DNA of 62,019 nt, taken from Caulobacteraceae bacterium. GTDB lineage: Bacteria; Pseudomonadota; Alphaproteobacteria; Caulobacterales; Caulobacteraceae. Shown piece by piece: positions 11,576-19,576 of the stretch. Both the position numbers and the translations under genes were made by a program. Under the pieces are notes generated by a model, which had not been told where the DNA came from, searched no databases, and saw only the letters and a list, made by a program, of their open reading frames with translations. Position 1 is the stretch's first letter. The number at the start of each line of letters is the position of its first letter. The stretch is taken from assembly GCA_947476325.1 (NCBI GenBank), contig CANJPZ010000014.1:1-62019 (forward strand), read 5' to 3'.

Positions 11576-12772
11576 ATGAGCCGCCCGGACTTGGACCTCG
11601 CCCGGACGGATGGTGACTGGTCAGGCCTCTATCAGAGAGTGCGCGCCAGCACCCTTGCGCTTGCTGCGCCGCTCTCGGCCGAGGACCAGGCGGTCCAGTC
11701 GATGCCAGACGCCAGTCCGGTCAAGTGGCACCTCGCCCACACGACCTGGTTCTTCGAGACCTTCATTCTGAAGGTTGATCCGGCGTATCGCGTGTTCGAT
11801 CCGGCCTTCGACTTCCTGTTCAACTCTTATTACGAGGCTGTGGGTCCGCGCCATACGCGCTCCGAGCGCGGGCTGATTACGCGCCCGGACAGCCGCCAGG
11901 TGCTGGCCTATCGCGCCCATGTCGACGCGGCGATGATGGCGCTGATCGACCACGGCGATGCCGCGCTGTGGCGCTCCTTGCTGGCGCTGGGGCTGAACCA
12001 TGAGGAACAGCATCAGGAACTGATCCTGATGGATATCCAGCACGCCTTTTCCCTCAATCCGCTGGAGCCGGCCTATCAGGCTGATCCGTCGCCGGTCGCC
12101 TCGCCGGCTCAACTGGCCTGGACAGCATTCGATGGCGGCGTGGTCGAGATCGGCCATGATGGTCCTGAATTCGCCTTCGACAATGAAGGGCCACGACACA
12201 AGGTCTGGCTGGAGCCGTTCACGATTGCCAGCCGTTTGGTCACCAATGGCGAATGGATGGAGTTCATCGCTGACGGCGGCTACCGCCAGCCCCGCCTGTG
12301 GCTGTCGGAAGGCTGGGGAAGCGTTCATCGCGAGGGCTGGGTCGCGCCGCTATACTGGCGCAACGTGGAGGGCGTCTGGACGGCCTTCAGCCTGGCCGGC
12401 CGCCGCGCCGTGGATTCAAACGCGCCCGTTCGCCACATCAGCCATTTCGAAGCCGACGCCTTCGCTCGCTGGTCCGGCAAGCGCCTGCCCACCGAGGCCG
12501 AATGGGAAATCGCTTCAGGCGCGGACTGTATCGCCCAGGTCGCCGGAAGCGTCTGGCAGTGGACCGCGTCGCCTTACGTGGCCTATCCGCGTTTCCGCCC
12601 GGCCGGCGACGCCATTGGCGAATACAACGGCAAGTTCATGTCCGGGCAGATGGTTCTTCGAGGCGGGTCTTGCGCAACCCCGCAGGGCCACACACGTACG
12701 ACCTATCGAAATTTTTTCCCGCCCGCCGCCCGGTGGGCCTTTTCTGGCGCAAGGCTGGCCGACGATGTTTGA
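11576..12772 (+). CDS. egtB: Ergothioneine synthase EgtB (non-heme iron sulfoxide synthase)
   Basis: Iron enzyme joining a sulfur donor to hercynine with O2. An N-terminal DinB-like helical domain holds PVKWHLAHTTWFFE and the iron-ligand motif NHEEQHQELILMDIQ. A C-terminal FGE-sulfatase-type domain runs from about residue 185 and ends RGGSCATPQGHTRTTYRNFF. The frame opens at 11498; ATG 11576 (MSRPDLDLART) fits family length better, giving 398 residues, but the ribosome sites do not decide. The stop overlaps the egtD start. The sulfur donor (Cys or gamma-Glu-Cys) is not visible; no egtA or egtC is nearby. Confidence 0.9.
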   Translation: MSRPDLDLARTDGDWSGLYQRVRASTLALAAPLSAEDQAVQSMPDASPVKWHLAHTTWFFETFILKVDPAYRVFDPAFDFLFNSYYEAVGPRHTRSERGLITRPDSRQVLAYRAHVDAAMMALIDHGDAALWRSLLALGLNHEEQHQELILMDIQHAFSLNPLEPAYQADPSPVASPAQLAWTAFDGGVVEIGHDGPEFAFDNEGPRHKVWLEPFTIASRLVTNGEWMEFIADGGYRQPRLWLSEGWGSVHREGWVAPLYWRNVEGVWTAFSLAGRRAVDSNAPVRHISHFEADAFARWSGKRLPTEAEWEIASGADCIAQVAGSVWQWTASPYVAYPRFRPAGDAIGEYNGKFMSGQMVLRGGSCATPQGHTRTTYRNFFPPAARWAFSGARLADDV

Positions 12773-13766
12773 CCTGTCCCTTGAGCCCAGATCAGTTCGC
12801 CCGCCGACGCCGGGCCTTGCCGCCTTCCACGATCATCACCCGGGTGAGGATAGTTTCCGCACCGCCCTGATCGCCGGTCTGTCGCAGCCCGCCAAATCCA
12901 TCCCGTGCCGGTTTCTTTATGACGCCCGCGGCTCGGCCCTGTTCGACAGGATATGCGAGCTGCCGGAATATTATCCGACCCGAACCGAGACCGGCATCCT
13001 GATCGACAACGCCGCCCACATTGCTGCGGCGATCGGGCCGGACGCCCAGCTAGTCGAACTGGGGTCAGGCTCCAGTGTCAAGGTCAGGATCTTGCTGGAC
13101 GCGCTCGAGACCCCGGCGGCCTATGTCCCTATCGACATCTCGCGAGAGCATCTTTTGGGGGCCGCCACGGTGATTGCTTCGGACTATCCTGACACCCGCG
13201 TCGAGGCAGTTTGCGCCGACTACGCCCAGGCGTTTGATCTGCCGGCCCATTACGGTCCGGGCCGCCGGGCTGCGTTCTATCCGGGCTCGACCATCGGCAA
13301 TCTGGAGCCGCAGGATGCGACGCGGTTCATGGCCGGGTGGGCCGGGCGCCTTGGCTCGGGGGCGGTGATGCTGATCGGTGTGGACTTGAAAAAGGACGCG
13401 GCCATCATTGAGCCGGCCTATGACGACGCCTCTGGAGTCACCGCGCAGTTCAGCCTGAATCTACTGGCCCGCGCCAACCGCGAACTGGGGGGCAATTTTG
13501 ATCCCCGCGCCTTCCGGCATGTGGCGCGGTATGAGGCGTCGAGCGGACAGGTCGCAATCCACCTGATCAGCCTGAAGGACCAGACGGCGGCCATTGGCGG
13601 CCAAGCTTTCCACTTCGCGGCGGGCGAGGCGGTTCACGTCGAGAATTCCTACAAATATGCCCTGGACGGTTTTCGCGATCTGGCCCGCACAGCCGGCTAT
13701 CGGCCCGTTGATTTCTGGACCGACGCTGCTGCTCTATTCAGCGTTCACCTGCTTGAGGTGGCCTGA
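12765..13766 (+). CDS. egtD: Histidine N-alpha-trimethyltransferase EgtD
   Basis: The 333-residue SAM-dependent enzyme that makes hercynine from histidine, the first step of ergothioneine synthesis. Visible features are SIPCRFLYDARGSALFDRIC, LPEYYPTRTE, the SAM-binding LVELGSGSSVKVRILLD, and FYPGSTIGNLEP. It overlaps the egtB stop by 8 nt, so the two are coupled. With egtB this gives a two-gene pathway; the C-S lyase step (EgtE) must be encoded elsewhere. It converges on the XRE regulator. Confidence 0.92.
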   Translation: MFDLSLEPRSVRPPTPGLAAFHDHHPGEDSFRTALIAGLSQPAKSIPCRFLYDARGSALFDRICELPEYYPTRTETGILIDNAAHIAAAIGPDAQLVELGSGSSVKVRILLDALETPAAYVPIDISREHLLGAATVIASDYPDTRVEAVCADYAQAFDLPAHYGPGRRAAFYPGSTIGNLEPQDATRFMAGWAGRLGSGAVMLIGVDLKKDAAIIEPAYDDASGVTAQFSLNLLARANRELGGNFDPRAFRHVARYEASSGQVAIHLISLKDQTAAIGGQAFHFAAGEAVHVENSYKYALDGFRDLARTAGYRPVDFWTDAAALFSVHLLEVA

Positions 13767-13770
13767 GGAC

Positions 13771-14223
13771 CTATTCCTCGCCGCCCGCAAGGACCCGGAC
13801 AAGACCTAGAATCTTGCGCCGCGCCTTGGCCGGAACCTTGGGCCAGGACTGGACCAGTTCGAGGCCCTCGGGCGCTGCCAGAAATTCAGAGAAAGCGTCC
13901 CGTTCGCCCTTGGCCGCAGGGCTGTCGCTTGAGGTTCCGATGCCCCTGAAGAAGTGGGCGACGTCGGTTTCGAGCGCCTGGGCGATCTGGAACAGCTTGG
14001 AGGCGCTGACCCGGTTGTGGCCGCGTTCATATTTTTGCACTTGCTGGAATGTCAGGCCCAGCTGGTCCGCCAGCTTTTCCTGTGACACGCCGAGCATCCG
14101 GCGTCTCAGGCGCACCTGGGCGCCAACGTGTTGGTCGATGGGGTGAGGCTGACCGGACGCATCTTTGGGCGCTGTCGGTTTGCGGACGGTTGGGCGGGTT
14201 TCCTTTGCCACGTTCGTTCTCAC
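13771..14223 (-). CDS. XRE-family transcriptional regulator
   Basis: A 150-residue DNA-binding protein. A basic N-terminal tail is followed by a lambda-repressor-like HTH at about 33-88: VRLRRRMLGVSQEKLADQL, then LTFQQVQKYERGHNRVSASK. The C-terminal 50 residues are acidic then basic with no known ligand domain. Many alphaproteobacteria carry several such short XRE proteins (SinR/HipB-like). No target can be assigned; it is convergent with egtD and separated from sppA by 158 nt. Confidence 0.85.
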   Translation of the reverse strand: MRTNVAKETRPTVRKPTAPKDASGQPHPIDQHVGAQVRLRRRMLGVSQEKLADQLGLTFQQVQKYERGHNRVSASKLFQIAQALETDVAHFFRGIGTSSDSPAAKGERDAFSEFLAAPEGLELVQSWPKVPAKARRKILGLVRVLAGGEE

Positions 14224-14381
14224 TGAAATGCCATAAGCTCAAATTGCGCCTCCAGTTGCTCAAAGACAACGAATACGCCGGAGGCCTAGAGTCTCATGAA
14301 AACCACGGAATCCTTGCGTCTTCTCGGAAATTATCCAGCAAACTCCGCGGCATTACAGCGCAGCCTGGTTGAATATTGCAA

Positions 14382-16145
14382 TCAGGGCAAGGCCCGGGGC
14401 GCCAGCACGCGTTCGCCGCGTGTGTGCTCGTGAGCCTTAACAGCCAATTCTATAACGGCTTTCGCCCGCGGATCGTCCATCAGGGCGCCGGCCGCCACCA
14501 GTCCCCGCGCGCTGACGGCGCTGACCCCCAAGATGCGCTCGAGGGTGCGGAACGGCGAGTCCGCCCTCGGAAGCATTTCAAGGCGAACGGCGCCTTTCAG
14601 CCCTGCCAGAGCCTTGGCCTTGTCGACCGCCTCCATCAACCCGCCGAGTTCATCGACCAGACCCAGACGTTTGGCCTGGGCGCCTGTCCAGACTCGTCCG
14701 CCGGCAATTTCGCGCACCCGCTCGGGCGGGATCCTGCGACCGCGCGCGACGTTGCCGATAAAGGTCTCGTAAATTCGGTCGACCTGGGCGGCATAGGCGG
14801 CGCGCTGGGCCTCGGTCATGGGCGCGCCAATTGAGTCCATACCGGCGTAGTCGCCGCCGACCGTCAAGTGATCGACGTCGATACCATAGTTCGCGGCGGC
14901 CTTGCCGCCAGAGAACTTGCCGCCATAAACGCCGATCGAGCCGGTCAGGGTGGTGGGCTGGGCGACGATGTAATCAGCCTCGGCCGAGATCCAGTATCCG
15001 CCCGAAGCCGCGTAGGTTCCCATAGAGACCACGACCGGCTTTTTGGCGGCACGGGCGGCGCGGACCGCTGCGGCGATCTGCTCGGAGGCGGTGTCGGATC
15101 CGCCAGGCGAAGAGACCCTCATGACGATCGCCTTGACGCGGGTGTCCAGGGCCGCGTCGCGGATTGTCCGGGCGATGGTGTCTGAACCGACCGAGGGCTC
15201 TCCCAGCAGGGATGCCCCACCGGCCCCGGTACTGAGGTCGCCCTCGATATTGATCACGGCGATCATGCCCGCGCCGGCGCGGGAGTGTTTGGGGGCGTGA
15301 TAGTCGGCGATGTCGAGGGGCTGGGCGCGCGCACCGGCGGCTTGCAGGGCTGCGTCCTGCATGTCCTCGACCTGCCCGGTCTTGTCTATCAGGCCCGCCT
15401 TTTGTGCGCCGGCGGCGTCATAGGGCCCTCCGACGATGGCTGTGCGGACCGCCGTCTCGGCCATATGCCGGTCGGTTGCGACGGATGCCAGGGTTGAATC
15501 GAAGACGCCATTCATCCAGCCCAGTTGAGCCTCCCGGTGCGCCGCCGTGTAGCCGGACTGGATGTAAGGGTTCACCGCGTTCTTGTATTCGCCGCGTTGC
15601 TCGTACTGGACCGAGACGCCGTACCGCTGGAAGAAGCGCGCGAAAAAGATTTCTTCGGACGAGATGCCGGTGGCCTCGAAAGGCGCGCCCGGCTGCATCC
15701 ACAACTCGCTGCCGGCCGCGCCCAGCATATAGGTCGAGACGGCCATGCCCGAGGCATAGAGCCCCTGGCTGTGGGTGTAGACCTTTTTGCCCGCTGCCTT
15801 GAAGCGGTGGAAGGCCTGCGCAAGTTCGTCAGCCGCGGCCGGGTCCATGCCGCCGTCGGGCAGGCGAACGACCAGGGATTTGACCTTCGGATCAGACTGG
15901 GCCTGCCGCAGGGCCAGGACCAGGGCGGTGACCGAGGGCTGTGCGCCGGTCAGGGATGCAAAGGGCTGGCCCGCAGCCTGATCGGTCAGGCCGCCGCGCA
16001 GGTCGACATAGAGCACGGTGTGAGCTGGTGTGGGCGGTGGCGCCGCCAGGACAGCGCCGATCAGGATCAGGCCGATAGGGACGGCCACGAAGAACAGCAC
16101 CAATCCGGCCATGACGCCGGCCAGGGTTATCAGGAACTGTTTCAT
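14382..16145 (-). CDS. sppA: Signal peptide peptidase SppA (67K type)
   Basis: Inner-membrane serine/lysine protease that digests cleaved signal peptides. The 587-residue product begins MKQFLITLAGVMAGLVLFF, a single N-terminal membrane helix, followed by tandem peptidase S49 domains. The likely catalytic lysine lies in GEYKNAVNP (first half) and the nucleophilic serine in YAASGGYWISAEAD (second half). ATG 16145 was chosen because the open frame upstream is the antisense of tRNA-Pro. Confidence 0.93.
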   Translation of the reverse strand: MKQFLITLAGVMAGLVLFFVAVPIGLILIGAVLAAPPPTPAHTVLYVDLRGGLTDQAAGQPFASLTGAQPSVTALVLALRQAQSDPKVKSLVVRLPDGGMDPAAADELAQAFHRFKAAGKKVYTHSQGLYASGMAVSTYMLGAAGSELWMQPGAPFEATGISSEEIFFARFFQRYGVSVQYEQRGEYKNAVNPYIQSGYTAAHREAQLGWMNGVFDSTLASVATDRHMAETAVRTAIVGGPYDAAGAQKAGLIDKTGQVEDMQDAALQAAGARAQPLDIADYHAPKHSRAGAGMIAVINIEGDLSTGAGGASLLGEPSVGSDTIARTIRDAALDTRVKAIVMRVSSPGGSDTASEQIAAAVRAARAAKKPVVVSMGTYAASGGYWISAEADYIVAQPTTLTGSIGVYGGKFSGGKAAANYGIDVDHLTVGGDYAGMDSIGAPMTEAQRAAYAAQVDRIYETFIGNVARGRRIPPERVREIAGGRVWTGAQAKRLGLVDELGGLMEAVDKAKALAGLKGAVRLEMLPRADSPFRTLERILGVSAVSARGLVAAGALMDDPRAKAVIELAVKAHEHTRGERVLAPRALP

Positions 16146-16248
16146 GGCGGCTCCGCGCCCGGACGATCCAGGCGCCATGAGCCTTAACCGAAGGCCGCGC
16201 CCGGGCAAGGGCGGCGGCGATAAGGCTGGGGTCGATGCGGGAATTTCC

Positions 16249-16325
16249 TGGTCGGAGTGGCAGGATTCGAACCTGCGACCCCTGCGTCCCGAACGCAGTG
16301 CTCTACCAGACTGAGCCACACTCCG
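16249..16325 (-). tRNA. tRNA-Pro (CGG anticodon)
   Basis: A 77-nt cloverleaf on the minus strand. The acceptor arms are CGGAGTG and CACTCCG, CCA is encoded, the D-loop reads AGTCTGGTAGA, the anticodon stem CTGCG/CGCAG encloses TTCGGGA (anticodon CGG), and the T-arm contains GGTTCGAATCC. Confidence 0.97.
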
Positions 16326-16513
16326 CTTGCCAGGAAGCGGGCCTTATAGGGGAGGGGCCCCACCGCCGCAAGGCGCGCTGGGATGCTAACTTCATCGCTC
16401 AGGCGGTGAAGGCGAACTGAGCTTTAGCGCAACGATGAGACTCCGTTGCAAACATCCGGGGCATGGGCTATCCCGACCGCCTTCCCGGCCCCGACGCCTT
16501 GCGCGCGCGCCGA

Positions 16514-16587
16514 TGGGGGATGGTGTAATGGTAACACTGCGGTTTTTGGTACCGTCATTCTAGGTTCGAGTCCTAGTCCCCCAGCCA
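16514..16587 (+). tRNA. tRNA-Gln (TTG anticodon)
   Basis: A 74-nt cloverleaf. The acceptor arm TGGGGGA pairs with TCCCCCA, discriminator G and CCA are encoded. The anticodon loop TTTTGGT gives anticodon TTG, and the T-arm contains GGTTCGAGTCC. A short protein gene starts 13 nt downstream, so the primary transcript may cover both. Confidence 0.96.
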
Positions 16588-16599
16588 GCGCAGGCGCCG

Positions 16600-16788
16600 A
16601 TGTCAGACGAACTTCCGCCCAATGCCAATCCGGACCGCCCCCTGACCCCCGCAGCGCGCCGGGCGCTTGAGGAAGCCGCTCTTCGCAAGGCGTCCGAGCC
16701 TTTGCCCGAAGAACACGGCGGCCCGCGGGGGCCAGAGCCGACCCGCTACGGTGACTGGGAACGCAAAGGCCTTGCCGTCGACTTTTAG
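16600..16788 (+). CDS. DUF1674 protein, succinate dehydrogenase assembly factor 4 family
   Basis: A 62-residue protein whose C-terminus carries the family signature [18 protein letters not shown] then DF. The eukaryotic homologue Sdh8/SDHAF4 protects flavinylated SdhA before complex II is built; a matching role in bacteria is inferred. No sdh genes lie in this window. It starts 12 nt after tRNA-Gln with no separate terminator seen. Confidence 0.85.
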   Translation: MSDELPPNANPDRPLTPAARRALEEAALRKASEPLPEEHGGPRGPEPTRYGDWERKGLAVDF

Positions 16789-16899
16789 GGCCGCAATCCC
16801 TTAGCGCGTCCCAATTCGCTAATTTTCGCGCCTCAGGCGCAAGCGATTGCAGGCGGCGCAATGTGCGCGTTTACAAGCCCTTAAGGTTTGGAGATCGCC

Positions 16900-17943
16900 A
16901 TGCTCGCTCTTTTGTTCGCCGCCGCCATTGCGGCCCCTCAGCCCGCCTACAAGCAGGATCAGTATCCTGCACCGCCCGCTTATGAGACCGGCAAAGGCTA
17001 TGCCGACGAGGGCTATGGCTCGAGCTCGAGCGGCTACGCAAAAGGAGGTGAAACCTACAGCCGCGAGACCCGGACCTACGAAGATCAGAACCCGCCTTCC
17101 CGCGGTGACAAGCTCTCCGGCGGCCCGGCCGCCAAATCTCCGCTGGATGATCCGGACCTGTATCCGCGCCAGCCGGACTATGCGCCGCCGCCGCCCTACG
17201 CCGACAGTGATCGCTACGGCAAGGACGCCAGGGACCGCGATGACTACGCCTACACCGGAGATCCAGCCTACTACGACGAGCCTCATGCCGGCCACATGCA
17301 GCGCCGGGCTGAAGCCCCGGCGCATGATGGACACAAGGAAAATGCTCAGCCGCCCTATCCGGCGACGGAATATTACTATGGCCGCGGCGAGTTGGGCCCC
17401 GCGCCCGACTGCCAGAAGGGCTCTGAGCCGGACTATGGCTGCGTCCGGGGCTTCAGCCCGGATGACCACTATCGGCAGCCTGCGCCGCCCCCGGCCCCGC
17501 GCCGTGCGGAAAAGCCCACCTGTCCGGAACGCTGCCCCGAACCGGCACGGCCCGCGCCGCCACGCGCTGCGCCTCCGCCTCCGACTCCCTGCAACTGTGC
17601 GCCGCCGCCCTGTAACTACGGCTGCCGCACGTCCTGGGAAGAGATTCATCTCGACAACGGCTTTGTCGCCACCAGTCAGGGCGGCGTCGGCTCGGGCTAT
17701 GCCCCGCCGGTCTATGGTGGCGGTGGCGGCTACGTCAGTTCAGGCAGCTTTGCCGGAGCAGGCAGCTTTGCCGGAGCAGGCAGCGCCGCCAATGCGGCGG
17801 CCTATGCCTCAGCTTCGGCCTCTGCCAGCGCCAGCGTCCGCATCGTCGGCGGTGGTGGTGGCGGCCGCACCCCTCCGCCGCCTCATGGCGGTGGTGGCTG
17901 CAACAGCGGCTGTGGATCAAGCCACGGCGGCTACGGCCACTAG
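16900..17943 (+). CDS. Exported Tyr/Pro/Gly/Cys-rich low-complexity protein
   Basis: Family not recognised. The 347-residue product starts with a short signal-like segment (MLALLFAAAIAA) after a GGAG site. The first half is rich in Tyr, Pro and Asp. The middle has cysteine clusters (CPERCPE, then PCNCAPPPCNYGC), a short repeat of AGSF-type units (two exact 18-bp copies near 17750-17785), an Ala-Ser alternating run, Gly6, and a final CNSGCGSSHGGYGH. The composition recalls cell-surface or coat proteins. It overlaps the convergent pyrF stop by 4 nt. Confidence 0.7.
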   Translation: MLALLFAAAIAAPQPAYKQDQYPAPPAYETGKGYADEGYGSSSSGYAKGGETYSRETRTYEDQNPPSRGDKLSGGPAAKSPLDDPDLYPRQPDYAPPPPYADSDRYGKDARDRDDYAYTGDPAYYDEPHAGHMQRRAEAPAHDGHKENAQPPYPATEYYYGRGELGPAPDCQKGSEPDYGCVRGFSPDDHYRQPAPPPAPRRAEKPTCPERCPEPARPAPPRAAPPPPTPCNCAPPPCNYGCRTSWEEIHLDNGFVATSQGGVGSGYAPPVYGGGGGYVSSGSFAGAGSFAGAGSAANAAAYASASASASASVRIVGGGGGGRTPPPPHGGGGCNSGCGSSHGGYGH

Positions 17944-18629
17944 AGGCTGGCAATCTCCGCGGCGATGGCCAGCGCCGCCTCGCGGGGATTGGCCGCCGCT
18001 GTGATCGGACGGCCGACCACCAGATGACTTGCGCCGGCGCGGATGGCGTCGGCGGGGGTCGCGGCCCGGGCCTGATCGTCCATGGCTGCGCCGGCCGGCC
18101 GAACGCCAGGTGTCACCACCAGAAAGCCCGCGCCGCCTATCGAGCGCGCCAGAGCCGCTTCATGTGGGCTGGCGACGACGCCGTGGGCTCCAGCGTCAAG
18201 TGCCTGTCGGATGCGCCGCTCGACCAGCTGCTCGACCCCAAGGCCGTAGCCGATCTCGCCTAGGTCCTGGCCGTTGAGACTGGTGAGGACGGTGACGCCA
18301 AGAACCTTCACGTTCGATCCCGCGCAGCCCTTGACCGCGGCTTTCAGCACCTGGGGTTGGGCGTGCGCGGTCAGGAAGTCACAGGCTCCTGTGGCGGCCA
18401 GGGCGGCGGCGGCCTTTTCGACCGTCGCGCCGATATCATGCAGCTTCCAGTCAGCGAACACCTGGCGTCCGCGCCCCTTGAGGTCGCGGGCCATGGCCAT
18501 GCCGTCGGTGGCCAGCAACTGCAGCCCGATCTTGTAGAAGCTGACGGCGTCGCCCAGTTGCTCGACCAGGGCTTCAGCCTGGCTGCGGCTGGGTACATCC
18601 AGGGCGACAATAACGCGCGGATCGCTCAC
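17940..18629 (-). CDS. pyrF: Orotidine 5'-phosphate decarboxylase
   Basis: Final step of UMP synthesis. The 229-residue TIM barrel has VIVALDVPSRSQAEAL at the start and the catalytic Asp-Lys-Asp cluster in FADWKLHDIGATV. It also has GVTVLTSL and a C-terminal phosphate loop VVGRPITAA. GTG 18629 was chosen because it overlaps the upstream SDR stop as GTGA; an ATG 16 codons earlier is inside that gene. Confidence 0.93.
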   Translation of the reverse strand: MSDPRVIVALDVPSRSQAEALVEQLGDAVSFYKIGLQLLATDGMAMARDLKGRGRQVFADWKLHDIGATVEKAAAALAATGACDFLTAHAQPQVLKAAVKGCAGSNVKVLGVTVLTSLNGQDLGEIGYGLGVEQLVERRIRQALDAGAHGVVASPHEAALARSIGGAGFLVVTPGVRPAGAAMDDQARAATPADAIRAGASHLVVGRPITAAANPREAALAIAAEIASL

Positions 18630-19426
18630 CGGCTCAGTGCTCCGAAGCGGCGGTTGCGCATCAGACTCATGATCCATTCGTCCGGCAGGGCCTTCAACAA
18701 TGCGGCAATGGCGATGTTGGGCGCGCCGGGGATACAGACAGGGCGGTTGGCCTCAGCGGCTTCGTAGCCAGCCGCCGCCACTTGCTCGGCCCCCATCCAT
18801 AGCCATTCAGGCGTTGTGCGGCGAACATGTTCGCGCATGCCGGCCACGTCGTGAAATTCCGAATAGGTGAAGCCGGGGCAGAGCGCGCTCACATGGACGC
18901 CCGTTTCGCGATTTTCGTTGTGCAGTCCTTGCGAGAACCGGACCAGCAGACTTTTGGCGGGGCCATAAAGGGTCGCGCCCGGCGTGCCGGGCATGAGCCC
19001 GGCGACTGACGCCACATTTACGATGCGCCCAAAGCCCTGCTCGATCATGGCCGGCAGGACCTTGCGGGCCAGCTCGCAGGGGGCGGCCACCATAATCTGC
19101 AGAAAATCAGCGTGGGCCTGCCAGGAGTCGGCGCCATAGCCGCCTCGCATGCCGTAGCCAGCGTTGTTGACCAGGGCGTCGATGGTGCGTCCATGCTCGG
19201 CGATGGTGGCCAGGATCTGATCGGTGGCGTCGGGATCGGCCAGGTCCGCTTCAACAGTAAAGGTCTCGACGCCGGCGCGCAGACGGATTTCTTCGGCCAG
19301 GGCCTCAAGCTTGTCGCCGCGCCGTGCCGTCAGGGCCACGTCATAGCCATGGCTGGCATAGCTTCGGGCAAAGGCCGCGCCGATGCCCGCCGAGGCGCCA
19401 GTGATCAGGCATAACCGGCGGGTCAA
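18626..19426 (-). CDS. Short-chain dehydrogenase/reductase (SDR)
   Basis: Classical SDR of about 266 residues with the cofactor motif TGASAGIG near the N-terminus, NNAG, and the catalytic pair in LYGPAKSLL. I placed the start at TTG 19426 (LTRRLCLITG), with AAGGA about 9 nt upstream, since this gives the usual short lead-in to the Rossmann fold; the frame stays open to ATG 19537, giving 303 residues. It resembles oxidoreductases acting on lipids or steroids, but the substrate is unknown. It is coupled to pyrF by a 4-nt overlap. Confidence 0.87.
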   Translation of the reverse strand: MTRRLCLITGASAGIGAAFARSYASHGYDVALTARRGDKLEALAEEIRLRAGVETFTVEADLADPDATDQILATIAEHGRTIDALVNNAGYGMRGGYGADSWQAHADFLQIMVAAPCELARKVLPAMIEQGFGRIVNVASVAGLMPGTPGATLYGPAKSLLVRFSQGLHNENRETGVHVSALCPGFTYSEFHDVAGMREHVRRTTPEWLWMGAEQVAAAGYEAAEANRPVCIPGAPNIAIAALLKALPDEWIMSLMRNRRFGALSR

Positions 19427-19576
19427 TCGCGCGGGTCCTTCGATTCGGGGCAATGGAACAGCATGGCTGTTAGGACCATGCCAAAGCGCGGTCAGCAAGT
19501 ACAGGCGCGGCGATGTGGCGATTGAACCGGGGGGCAAATGAGGCTATCGCCGCGCGCACCCTATCGGAGATCATGA

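Noticed and set aside
14296-14433. Short 45-codon ORF starting MKTTESLRLLGNYP between the XRE gene and sppA
   Set aside because: GGAGG lies too far from the ATG, the end overlaps sppA antisense and I see no known relatives; too weak to call.
16847-18004. 385-codon plus-strand frame
   Set aside because: Alternate frame of the exported Tyr/Pro-rich protein; Arg/Pro-rich and lacking its signal peptide.
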